A DNA stretch of 64,000 nucleotides from assembly GCF_014697195.1 (NCBI RefSeq), contig NZ_JACJRJ010000031.1:1-64000 (forward strand), read 5' to 3'. A model generated the notes under the pieces. It did no database searches. It worked only from the letters and a program-made list of their open reading frames with translations, and was not told where the DNA came from. Positions 24,960 through 32,585 of the stretch are shown here, piece by piece; the first letter of the stretch is position 1; each line of letters begins with the position of its first letter. The stretch is from Cylindrospermum sp. FACHB-282 (GTDB taxonomy: Bacteria; Cyanobacteriota; Cyanobacteriia; Cyanobacteriales; Nostocaceae). The position numbers and the translations under genes were made by a program.

Positions 24960-26171
24960 CTAAACTTCAACCTTGGCGATCGCCTTCAATACAAAAATCT
25001 TTGAAATCACATCTTCTACTACCTTATCTGGTGTCGAAGCACCAGAAGTAATCCCTACTATAATTTTTCCAGCAGGTAACCAATTTTCTGTAATTACCAA
25101 CTCTCCGTTTAATTGGCGATGTTCGATAGAATTACCTGATTTAATGCGCCCAACAACATCAATATGATAGGAAGGAATACCTCTCTCAAAAGCAATCTGT
25201 TGCAATTGAGTAGTATTAGATGAATTAAACCCACCAATTACTACCATCAAATCTAGATTTTGTTGCACCAAATCCAATATGGCATCTTGCCGTTCTTGGG
25301 TGGCGTCACAGATAGTGTTGAAGCTTTGAAAATGCTGATTTAACTCTGTGGGTGCATACTTCTGCATCATTGTCCGCTCAAACAGCTTGCCAATCTGCTC
25401 AGTTTCCCCTTTGAGCATTGTGGTTTGGTTAGCAATACCCACCCGTGCTAAATCTTGATCTGGGTCAAATCCAGCAGAAACAGCTTTAGCAAATTTTGCC
25501 AAAAATTCCTCCCGGTTGCCACCATTGAGAATATAATTAGCAACATATTCTGCTTCTTGTAAATTCAGCACTATCAGATATTTACCAGCAAAAGAACTGG
25601 TGGCAACTGTTTCTTCGTGCTTATATTTACCGTGAATAATGGAAGTGTAATCGGTTTTTTTGTGTTTTTCTACTGTATTCCAAACTTTAGAGACCCAAGG
25701 ACAAGTTGTATCCACAATTTTGCAGCCTTTATCGTGAAGGATCTGCATTTCTTGGACGCTGGCTCCAAAGGCAGGTAAGATGACGACATCGCCAGGGGCG
25801 ACAACAGAAAAGTCTTTTTTATTAGCATCAAGGGGGATGGAGTCTACTTGCATCTCCTGCATTCGCTGATTTACAGAAGGATTGTGAATAATTTCGTTAG
25901 TAATCCAGATATGTTCGGTGGGGAAGTGCTGACGGGTTTGATATGCCATGGCCACTGCACGTTCTACACCCCAGCAAAAACCAAAAGCTTGGGCTAGTCG
26001 GATGGTAACATCACCCCGTTGCAGGATGTAGTTGCGATCGCGAATTTGCTGAATAAAGTCGCTTTGATACTCAGACTGCAACTGGGTGGCGATTTCTGCT
26101 TGATGACCAAACCCCTTACGATTGTAATTTTCAGAATGTTGGAGGCTACGCTTAAAAGCTTTTGTATCCAT
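24960..26171 (-). CDS. ispH: 4-hydroxy-3-methylbut-2-enyl diphosphate reductase
   Basis: IspH makes isopentenyl and dimethylallyl diphosphate from HMBPP in the last step of the MEP isoprenoid pathway, using a 4Fe-4S cluster. The three cluster cysteines are present: C66 ([12 protein letters not shown]), C157 (IVDTTCPWV) and C288 ([12 protein letters not shown]), along with the substrate-binding HNP (about 97) and KHEE (about 185) segments. At 403 aa it is the long cyanobacterial/plant type with an N-terminal extension. It is monocistronic, with a terminator directly behind. Confidence 0.97.
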   Translation of the reverse strand: MDTKAFKRSLQHSENYNRKGFGHQAEIATQLQSEYQSDFIQQIRDRNYILQRGDVTIRLAQAFGFCWGVERAVAMAYQTRQHFPTEHIWITNEIIHNPSVNQRMQEMQVDSIPLDANKKDFSVVAPGDVVILPAFGASVQEMQILHDKGCKIVDTTCPWVSKVWNTVEKHKKTDYTSIIHGKYKHEETVATSSFAGKYLIVLNLQEAEYVANYILNGGNREEFLAKFAKAVSAGFDPDQDLARVGIANQTTMLKGETEQIGKLFERTMMQKYAPTELNQHFQSFNTICDATQERQDAILDLVQQNLDLMVVIGGFNSSNTTQLQQIAFERGIPSYHIDVVGRIKSGNSIEHRQLNGELVITENWLPAGKIIVGITSGASTPDKVVEDVISKIFVLKAIAKVEV

Positions 26172-26489
26172 TTGATTTTGCCACTAAAATTACTATTATT
26201 CATTTTCTCGCGCTAAGGCACTTACCAATAATAAAATGCTGTTAGCTTACCTTTGGCCTAAAACGCGAAAGCGCTTAAATTCTTGGATTTTCCCAAAATA
26301 TATTTGATACGGCTAGGCATTTGATCTTTTTTGGATCTCCCTAAGACGCGATAACGACAGGCATATTTTGAATTTTGTATCCCTTACGGGAAGGGATGGC
26401 TCTATTTTGACTAGGTCATCTCCCCTTAGGAAAAACCTGTCCAAAATTGGTTAGCCAATGCAAGGAAAGCGGCTTTGAAAATCTCGTTT
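26172..26489. other. Intergenic region with hairpin 26379-26397
   Basis: About 320 bp with no gene seen. ATCCCTT (26379-26385) and AAGGGAT (26391-26397) form a perfect stem with loop ACGGG, resembling palindromic repeats seen widely in Nostoc genomes. It may also hold the ispH promoter. Confidence 0.4.
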
Positions 26490-27341
26490 TCACCCCCTTT
26501 CGCTTTTCCTGAGGCTGGAGTTGAATTCCGTCTGTCCATAAATCTGCAATGCGGTACGCCAGACTATGTAGCCTTGGGGACTCAGGTGTAAGCCATCGGT
26601 AGTAAATTCGCGGCGGAGACTGCCTTCCTGGTTAGTAAACAAGGAATGTAAATCAAGATATGTGACATTTTTTTTAGTAGCTATGCTTTGCAGTTGCTGA
26701 TTCAACTGACGAATACGACTATTAGGAATAGCTAGTAATTTGGCTCGTCCTTCCCAAGTTGCTTCCTCTCCCCCATGAGGCAAAATCGACTGGATAACAA
26801 TTCGCGCTTGGGGATGCATCTTGCGTAAGTAAGTGATAATTCGCCGCTGATCGTCTAAAATCACCTCATCGCTCACCCCCCGGATTAGGTCATTAATGCC
26901 AATCATCACCAAAATAACTTCTGGCTGGGTGCTGTCAAATAGATTTAATCTTTGCAAAAGTCCATTGCTGGTTTCGCCAGAAATTGCCTGATTGAGCCAA
27001 TTTCTATCTTCAGGTAATAACTTAGATGGAAACCACAAGCTCAGTGAATCTCCGGCCAGTATGGTTAAGTGCCTAGGAGGGTCGTCAGCAGCTACCTTGG
27101 CTTCTTGCTTGAGGATGTCTAACCATTGCTGGTAATTAAGTTGGTGACGCTTGCCTAACTCTGGTGTAGCGGCTGGGGCTGAACTCTTGAGGCTGACTTG
27201 ATTCGAGGATGCTGTTGTGCCAAAAAAAGCGGTCAATCTCTGCTGTTGCCAAATCAGCAGGATGACCGCCAACATGAGTATGCTGTTGGTTACCAGGGAG
27301 AAAAGTCCCCAGATAGGAAAGGTTTTTGCAGGATTGGACAC
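26490..27341 (-). CDS. SGNH/GDSL-family hydrolase, membrane anchored
   Basis: The 283-aa product has an N-terminal transmembrane or signal segment (about 12-31), a spacer, and then an SGNH esterase domain: block I ILAGDSLSLWF with nucleophile S99, block III GIND (148-151), and block V TTDGLHLSP with D249 and H252. Such enzymes deacylate lipids or deacetylate polysaccharides outside the cytoplasm. It lies about 70 bp downstream of amt on the same strand. The substrate is unknown. Confidence 0.88.
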   Translation of the reverse strand: MSNPAKTFPIWGLFSLVTNSILMLAVILLIWQQQRLTAFFGTTASSNQVSLKSSAPAATPELGKRHQLNYQQWLDILKQEAKVAADDPPRHLTILAGDSLSLWFPSKLLPEDRNWLNQAISGETSNGLLQRLNLFDSTQPEVILVMIGINDLIRGVSDEVILDDQRRIITYLRKMHPQARIVIQSILPHGGEEATWEGRAKLLAIPNSRIRQLNQQLQSIATKKNVTYLDLHSLFTNQEGSLRREFTTDGLHLSPQGYIVWRTALQIYGQTEFNSSLRKSERG

Positions 27342-27410
27342 GACTAGCGAATTTTACCGATTGTTTGAATCAGATTTTAGATCGCCAGTGCGCCTAAATC
27401 CCACTATCTA

Positions 27411-28829
27411 TTACGAAACATTAATGCGATCGCCAAACTCGGAGTTGTAACCTTCTTCGCCGTGTTCGTTGATATCCATGCCTTGTAGTTCAGCTTCCTC
27501 TTTGACGCGCAGACCGACTGTCGCATCGATAATTTTCAGAATGATCCAAGTACCACCAGCAGCGACGATATAAGCAATGGCGATCGCTGCTAGTTCAACT
27601 AAGATTTCACCGTAATTACCACGCAGCACCCCATCTTTCCCACCTGCATTGACTGCTGTCGTGGCAAAGATGGCGGTTAAGAAGGCTCCTACAGTCCCAC
27701 CGACCCCATGCACGGGATAAGTATCTAAGGCATCGTCAACTTGCAGCTTGTGCTTGAAACTCACCGCATAAAAACACACAAAGGAGGTGATGAAACCAAT
27801 TAAAATCGCTGATAGGGGTGTGACAAATCCGGCAGCTGGGGTGATGCCTACTAAACCAGCTACAGCACCTGTCGCCGCACCTACAGCGGTTGGTTTACCG
27901 CGTAAAACTCCTTCCAAAATCAGCCACATTAAAGCACCAGCAGCGGCAGCTGTATTGGTAGCAACAAAGGCTACCGTGGCTACTGTGTTGGCAGATAAGG
28001 CACTACCAGCATTGAAGCCGAACCAGCCAAACCAAAGTAAACCAGCACCTAGCAAAATGAAGGGAACGTTGTGGGGCGGACTCAGCCGATCAGGATGGGT
28101 TTTCCGAGGGCCAAGAACGATTGCCGCTACGAGGGCAGAAACACCAGAACTAATATGCACGACTGTACCCCCCGCAAAGTCGAGGGCACCCAAACCGCCA
28201 GCTAACCCCAAGAATCCACCTTTAGCCCATACCATGTGGGCTAAGGGCGTGTAGATAAAGGTTGACCACAGTAGCACAAATAAGCAATAGGCCCGGAAGC
28301 TCATGCGTTCGGCGATCGCCCCAGAAATTAAAGCCGGGGTGATAATCGCAAACATAGCTTGATAGATCATGAATGCCTGGTGCGGAATCGTCCCGGCATA
28401 TGACGTTAAATCAGCATATTTTGGATCTGCTGCAATGAGTGCATCCTCATAGGGCATATGCGGCAGGTAGCCCTGAGTTTCTAACCCCACATTGCCAAAC
28501 AACCAATCGAACCCACCGAATATCGAGTTCCCTGGTGCAAAGGAAAGGCTATAGCCCCAGAGAATCCAGGTAACTCCCACAATGGCCATGAGTACGAAGC
28601 TCATCATCAACGTGTTCAGAACGTTGCGCGATCGCACAAATCCACCATAAAAGAAGGCTAACCCTGGCGTCATCAGCAACACGAGCGCTGATGAAATCAG
28701 CATAAATGCTGTATCTCCCGTATCGGCCGCAGGCGGAGCGGCTGCTGCTTGGGCAAAAGCATCGCCCATCAGCGGTACTGCCAGCAGTAATAGGGTCAAA
28801 ACCCCAATCATGACAACTTTCTTGAACAC
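27411..28829 (-). CDS. amt: Ammonium transporter (Amt)
   Basis: The 472-aa protein has a cleavable-type signal (about 1-26, ending AFA) and about 11 transmembrane helices. Family signatures include ADTGDTAFMLISSALVLLMT near the mature N-terminus, GGTVVHISSGVSALVAA and FNAGSALSAN. Amt channels import ammonium and are shut by PII protein. It starts at GTG with a TAGGGA element upstream. A perfect NtcA box lies 51-64 bp upstream, fitting nitrogen-starvation control known for cyanobacterial amt genes. No glnB homologue is next to it. Confidence 0.96.
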   Translation of the reverse strand: MFKKVVMIGVLTLLLLAVPLMGDAFAQAAAAPPAADTGDTAFMLISSALVLLMTPGLAFFYGGFVRSRNVLNTLMMSFVLMAIVGVTWILWGYSLSFAPGNSIFGGFDWLFGNVGLETQGYLPHMPYEDALIAADPKYADLTSYAGTIPHQAFMIYQAMFAIITPALISGAIAERMSFRAYCLFVLLWSTFIYTPLAHMVWAKGGFLGLAGGLGALDFAGGTVVHISSGVSALVAAIVLGPRKTHPDRLSPPHNVPFILLGAGLLWFGWFGFNAGSALSANTVATVAFVATNTAAAAGALMWLILEGVLRGKPTAVGAATGAVAGLVGITPAAGFVTPLSAILIGFITSFVCFYAVSFKHKLQVDDALDTYPVHGVGGTVGAFLTAIFATTAVNAGGKDGVLRGNYGEILVELAAIAIAYIVAAGGTWIILKIIDATVGLRVKEEAELQGMDINEHGEEGYNSEFGDRINVS

Positions 28830-28879
28830 TTGTTTTTGTCCCTAAGCACCAACAATTTTGTGCTACTTAAATAGAATCC

Positions 28880-28893
28880 GTAATTTTTGATAC
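28880..28893 (-). promoter_or_regulatory. NtcA-binding box of amt
   Basis: On the minus strand GTATCAAAAATTAC fits the NtcA consensus GTAN8TAC exactly. It ends 51 bp upstream of the amt start codon, leaving room for a -10 element and transcript start. NtcA is the global nitrogen regulator of cyanobacteria and activates amt genes. Confidence 0.75.
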
Positions 28894-29122
28894 TATTTTC
28901 TGTCTTAAAAGTTACTCAACTTGAGTTTTTTGGATAATGTTAACAAAAATATAATCCTTATTACAGTTGCTAACCGTTAAATAACTGTATTGCCATGCAA
29001 TATTCTCATACTTTGGTTGCAAAGATAGCATTTTGTGTAAACGCTACAAAACTTATCTTTTTATATAAAAATTTTTGTAAACAACTAGGATAATTTGCTA
29101 ACTGTGGTTTTTGTGGCTGTAA
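28894..29122. other. Upstream flank of amt, no gene seen
   Basis: AT-rich spacer between the NtcA box and the broken coding remnant that starts at about 29123. No ORF or RNA fold was recognised. Confidence 0.4.
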
Positions 29123-29323
29123 TTATCTTCTGCCAAAAACACCTTTATTGCTCGGCTTGGTGTAGATGAAGCGAAGTTATTAGCACCAGATTTCACAGTG
29201 CTGGAAGTACCAGCTACATTTGGAGAAGCAGCACCAAAAGTAACTATTTGCTCTGTCAGTGATTTAGCTCAGCTGGCGTCACTTATTCCCAGGTGTTATG
29301 AAGTAGAAGCTGCCAAGCACTAA
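29123..29323 (+). pseudogene. Start-less coding remnant beside an IS element
   Basis: A 67-codon open frame with protein-like composition (RLGVDEAKLLAPDFTVLEVP, later SVSDLAQLASLIPRCYEVEA) lacks any start codon at its front and ends at TAA 29321-29323. A second protein-like stretch in another frame follows at about 29307-29460 (SLAREYSNTANLSEMVLYLQ). Neither matches a family I recognise. They look like leftovers of one or two genes cut up by the IS element that begins just to the right. Confidence 0.4.
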
Positions 29324-29440
29324 TACTAGTTTGGCTCGTGAATATAGTAACACAGCAAATTTAAGTGAGATGGTGCTATATTTACAAGAAACAGACGGGA
29401 GTTTGAAAGCCCCGGAGGAACAGGCGCACAGGGACGTATT

Positions 29441-29459
29441 CCGTGCTTTAGACCGGGGA
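29441..29459 (+). repeat. Extra copy of the IS right-end sequence
   Basis: CCGTGCTTTAGACCGGGGA nearly duplicates (one deleted base) the right end of the TnpB element at 30991-31010, in the same orientation. It flanks the RHH-TnpB module on the left, suggesting a remnant of an earlier element of the same family. Confidence 0.6.
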
Positions 29460-29480
29460 TGAAAAACGACTCGGCAGGTT

Positions 29481-29657
29481 TTAACCTGCCTGTAACATAT
29501 CCTTGAATTCAGGCAGAGTGTCAAGCAATTCTTCAACAACCTGAGTAATAGTTTTATCTTTAGTGGCTGCATATAAGCGCAGTTTGTTCATTCTGCGCTC
29601 TGTAATCCTAATATGTAATTCTTTGGTATACCTAAGACACAATAGCGATACATTCAT
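29481..29657 (-). CDS. Small ribbon-helix-helix-like protein divergent from tnpB, 58 aa
   Basis: Reading back from ATG at 29657 gives 58 codons. Residues 12-50 (KELHIRITERRMNKLRLYAA then KDKTITQVVEELLDTLPEF) have the beta strand-helix-helix pattern of Arc/CopG-type RHH DNA-binding proteins. Its stop codon lies within the hairpin GGCAGGTT/AACCTGCC (29473-29490), followed on the minus strand by a T-run, so transcription probably ends there. The start is 29 bp from the tnpB start in divergent orientation, so the RHH protein may bind the shared promoter and control tnpB. It falls below usual ORF length limits. Confidence 0.7.
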   Translation of the reverse strand: MNVSLLCLRYTKELHIRITERRMNKLRLYAATKDKTITQVVEELLDTLPEFKDMLQAG

Positions 29658-29686
29658 GTTAGCATATACCAGAGAAGGTAAAGCAA

Positions 29687-30985
29687 ATGTACGGTTGCCA
29701 ACAAAATTTAATTAGTCCAGACTCAGAGCTAAAAGCAGTTCTTGAATTTATATGTTCTGAGTCGCATAAGCTGACAAACTGCGGTATCTACTACGCTCGC
29801 CAACTATACTTGAAAACCAAAAAATTGATTGGTAAGTACGACTTAGAGAAGGAATACAAAACCAATCAGCATTATCAAGTTCTTCATTCTCAGGCGGCAC
29901 AACAAATATTGAGGTCTGTTGCAGAATCGTTCAAGTCTTTCAAAGAGTTGGAGAAGAAGTACAACAAAGGTGACTTGCACTTCAAGCCTAAGCTTCCCAA
30001 ATATCGTCAAGGTGCAGGATACGCCTTAGTAGCCTATCCCAAGCAGGCATTAAAACTTATTGGTAACAGTATAAAGATTCCTTTAGGCAACACTGTTAAG
30101 CGTTGGTTCAAGCTTGATAGTTTCATAATTCCAATGCCGTCTAACTTGCAGTTTGCAGACATAAAGGAACTGCGAATACTGCCTAGGAATCAATGTTTCT
30201 ACGCTGAGTTTGTCTACGAGAAAATTTCAACCCCAATATACTATGTCGACCCAAGCAACGCTCTAGCAATCGACCCAGGTATTAACAATTGGCTAAGTTG
30301 TGTTTCTAATTTTGGGACTAGCTTTATTGTTGATGGGCGTAAGGTTAAAAGTCTTAATCAGTGGTATAACAAGCGTGTTAGCACACTTAAAAAAGGCAAA
30401 CCACAAGGCTACTGGGATGACCAACTAGCCCAGATTACAGAAAAGCGTAATCGTCAGATGAGAGACGCGGTTAACAAGGCTGCAAAATTAGTTGTAGACC
30501 ACTGCCTCAAACACCATATTGGTACAGTTGTTTTTGGCTGGAATCAATATCAACGACAAGAAGCAACACTTGGCAAGACAACTCAATCCTTTGTGCAGAT
30601 ACCTACCGCCAAATTGAAACAACGAGTTAAGCAACTGTGCCAAGAGTATCGCATTCAGTTTGTGGAAACCGAAGAATCCTACACAAGCATTGCTAGCTTT
30701 CTAGATGATGATTTTCTACCTACATTCGGCGAAAAACCTGAAGGGTGGAAACCAAGCGGAAAACGAGTTAAACGCGGTACGTACCGCACTGGGGCAGGAA
30801 TTCTCATCAATGCCGATCTAAATGGTGCAGCGAATATACTTCGCAAAGTAGAGACACAATTAGACTTATGTCTAGTCAAGGTCTGTAGGCAAGTCTTGAC
30901 CCTTGCTACCAGATTTCGCATCTGGGAAACCAAAACTCAAAAGCGAAACGGAGCGGCTTTAGCCCTCCGTGTAGCAACAGTTTAG
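29687..30985 (+). CDS. tnpB: TnpB RNA-guided nuclease of an IS605-type element
   Basis: The 432-aa protein has an N-terminal helical region and a split RuvC-like nuclease with D196 (LAIDPGINNW), E330 (TEESYTS) and D377 (NADLNGAAN), so the catalytic residues are intact. As in a cyanobacterial subgroup, the usual CxxC zinc-finger pairs between the last two motifs are absent; the region reads SFLDDDFLPTFGEKPEGW instead. TnpB proteins use an RNA from the element's right end to cut DNA and help the element persist. An AGAAGGT ribosome-binding sequence precedes ATG. The gene is undisrupted and may be active. Confidence 0.92.
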   Translation: MYGCQQNLISPDSELKAVLEFICSESHKLTNCGIYYARQLYLKTKKLIGKYDLEKEYKTNQHYQVLHSQAAQQILRSVAESFKSFKELEKKYNKGDLHFKPKLPKYRQGAGYALVAYPKQALKLIGNSIKIPLGNTVKRWFKLDSFIIPMPSNLQFADIKELRILPRNQCFYAEFVYEKISTPIYYVDPSNALAIDPGINNWLSCVSNFGTSFIVDGRKVKSLNQWYNKRVSTLKKGKPQGYWDDQLAQITEKRNRQMRDAVNKAAKLVVDHCLKHHIGTVVFGWNQYQRQEATLGKTTQSFVQIPTAKLKQRVKQLCQEYRIQFVETEESYTSIASFLDDDFLPTFGEKPEGWKPSGKRVKRGTYRTGAGILINADLNGAANILRKVETQLDLCLVKVCRQVLTLATRFRIWETKTQKRNGAALALRVATV

Positions 30986-30987
30986 AA

Positions 30988-31010
30988 TCCCCGTGTCTTT
31001 AGACCGGGGA
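30988..31010 (+). ncRNA. Right-end hairpin, likely 3' end of the TnpB guide-RNA scaffold
   Basis: TCCCCG (30988-30993) pairs with CGGGGA (31005-31010), extended by GTC/GAC around a TTTA loop. It directly follows the tnpB stop. In IS605 elements the omega RNA comes from this position and its guide is the flanking DNA, here starting at about 31011. Extent and activity are inferred. Confidence 0.6.
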
Positions 31011-31014
31011 GAGG

Positions 31015-31296
31015 TCAATCTATTTCCGATTGTTGAGCATTCTCAACAGGACGGGCAATTGTGAAAGAAATCGAGCGGCTAGATTGAGTTGATGAATCTA
31101 ACTGGAGTGGTTCGGGTGATATTTCGCTAGTTATATCACTGAAGTAAGAGCCAATAATTTTATCGTAATTAGAAGCAACAGCTAACAATGCCCCCCCCAA
31201 GATATAGATGGGCAAAGGTAAAGTAAAGTTTCCCACCCAGTTAAATACTTCCGCCAAGGCAAACAGCACCAAAAAGCAGGCCAGCCAAACCTTCAT
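31015..31296 (-). CDS. Hypothetical small membrane protein, 93 aa
   Basis: Two hydrophobic segments (about 3-21 and 28-42) precede a polar Ser/Glu-rich tail of 45 residues. The stop codon is four bases from the right end of the TnpB element, so the IS may have inserted exactly at the gene's end or removed a few C-terminal residues. The family is not recognised and no catalytic motif is present. Confidence 0.65.
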   Translation of the reverse strand: MKVWLACFLVLFALAEVFNWVGNFTLPLPIYILGGALLAVASNYDKIIGSYFSDITSEISPEPLQLDSSTQSSRSISFTIARPVENAQQSEID

Positions 31297-31453
31297 GTTT
31301 TTATCCCCTGGATTGAAACAACACTAGTCTAAACAGCTTGAATGATACTGGATGTGCTACACAATCACAATCGAAAGTCAATTGTTAATTAGTAACGGGT
31401 AATGAGCTACTTACTCATGATTGAATTCCAAAACTGGCTCAACTTGACATTTT

Positions 31454-32461
31454 TCATGATTCGTTGTCGTCTTGGTGAGCACGTACCTTGCTGTTACCAT
31501 TTTGGATTTGCGCTAAACGCTGAAGCGAACCGCTAATGCTGCGCGGTTTGGGAACTTCGCTTTTACCTTTAGGCCAGCCTTCACGTTGACGAGAGCGATC
31601 GCCATCAGTCTCTTCAGTTTGGTCGTGGAATAAAATTTGTCTGGTGGGATAGGGTAAATCGATTCCATTTTCCACATACAGCTTTTGTTTAATTGCAGAG
31701 ATTACCTGATCCCGCGATTCCAGAGCATCTATCCTGCGTGGCGGTTTAATCCACCACCGGATGCGGATATTGACAGTACTTTCCGCAAGTTCCATCACCA
31801 GCACATCGGGAGCCGGATCTTTTAAAACAACATCTACACCATGCATTGCTTCCAGCATTAACTGCTTTGTCCTGTCAATATCATCACCATAGCCAACGCC
31901 GATATCATACTCTAGGCGGCGGTTTTCAAAAGCAGTGTTCACTGTTACTGAATTGGTGAACAGTTCAGAATTGGGAATGACAATCCGACGACCATCATAA
32001 GTTCTGATAGTCGTGGCCCTTGTCTGAATATTCTCTACCGTACCCTCAAAGCCCTTAAAAACAATTTGGTCATCAATTTGAAACGGTTCTGTCAACAAAA
32101 TTAAAATACCTGCTAAAAAATTTTGCAAAATATCGCGAAAAGCAAAACCAATCGCCACCCCACTAATTCCTAGAAGTTGTACTAAATCGCCTGCTTTGAG
32201 CGAGGGAATCACAATAGACAGAGAGACAAACAGACCTACCAAAATGGTTATACCCTGTGCTAATCTTCCCAACACCATTCCCAGATTGCGAGCATAACGG
32301 TGATGGCGGGTCAAGCGCTTGACTAATCGCTTGATTGCTCTACCAACTACAACAAAGAGCGTAAAGACAATCAAGGCCAGAATGATATTTGGCAACAACA
32401 TTATGAAGCCGTTAATCATTACCTGCACCTTGTCCCAGACTGCGGTTATCTCTGCGTTCAT
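31454..32461 (-). CDS. Small-conductance mechanosensitive channel, MscS family
   Basis: The 335-aa product has about three transmembrane helices (around 18-40, 62-85, 95-125). The last is the pore-lining segment with LLGISGVAIGFAFRDILQNF, followed by the MscS beta domain containing TIRTYDGRRIVIPNSELFTN. A polar, charged C-terminal tail of about 50 residues (from about 285) follows. MscS channels release solutes on hypo-osmotic shock. It is in the same orientation as its neighbours at 31015 and 32586 but spacings over 120 bp argue for separate transcription. Confidence 0.92.
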   Translation of the reverse strand: MNAEITAVWDKVQVMINGFIMLLPNIILALIVFTLFVVVGRAIKRLVKRLTRHHRYARNLGMVLGRLAQGITILVGLFVSLSIVIPSLKAGDLVQLLGISGVAIGFAFRDILQNFLAGILILLTEPFQIDDQIVFKGFEGTVENIQTRATTIRTYDGRRIVIPNSELFTNSVTVNTAFENRRLEYDIGVGYGDDIDRTKQLMLEAMHGVDVVLKDPAPDVLVMELAESTVNIRIRWWIKPPRRIDALESRDQVISAIKQKLYVENGIDLPYPTRQILFHDQTEETDGDRSRQREGWPKGKSEVPKPRSISGSLQRLAQIQNGNSKVRAHQDDNES

Positions 32462-32585
32462 CTTGCTTTTTCTCTCATCAGTCGTTGCTGATGGTAGTCA
32501 AAATTAATGCAGTTAAAATCCTTCTCAGGACTGTAGATGCACTTTCGGCAAGACAGAATTATGTATGTTAATTAGCCCTTTCTTG

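Larger units (their letters stand above)
29461..31011 (+). mobile_element. IS200/IS605-type element with tnpB, no tnpA
   Basis: The module holds a divergent small RHH gene and a tnpB gene and ends with a GC-rich hairpin that immediately follows the tnpB stop codon, as in IS605-family right ends. No HUH transposase TnpA is present, so the element depends on another copy for movement. The left boundary is uncertain; the right boundary at about 31010 is set by the hairpin. The next gene's stop codon lies only four bases further on. Confidence 0.7.

Noticed and set aside
27787-28254. 155-codon plus-strand ORF opposite amt
   Set aside because: Antisense shadow of the Ala/Gly-rich amt coding region; low-complexity product.
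29279-29572. 97-codon minus-strand ORF overlapping the IS left side
   Set aside because: It crosses the RHH gene in another frame and the repeat; composition is not protein-like.
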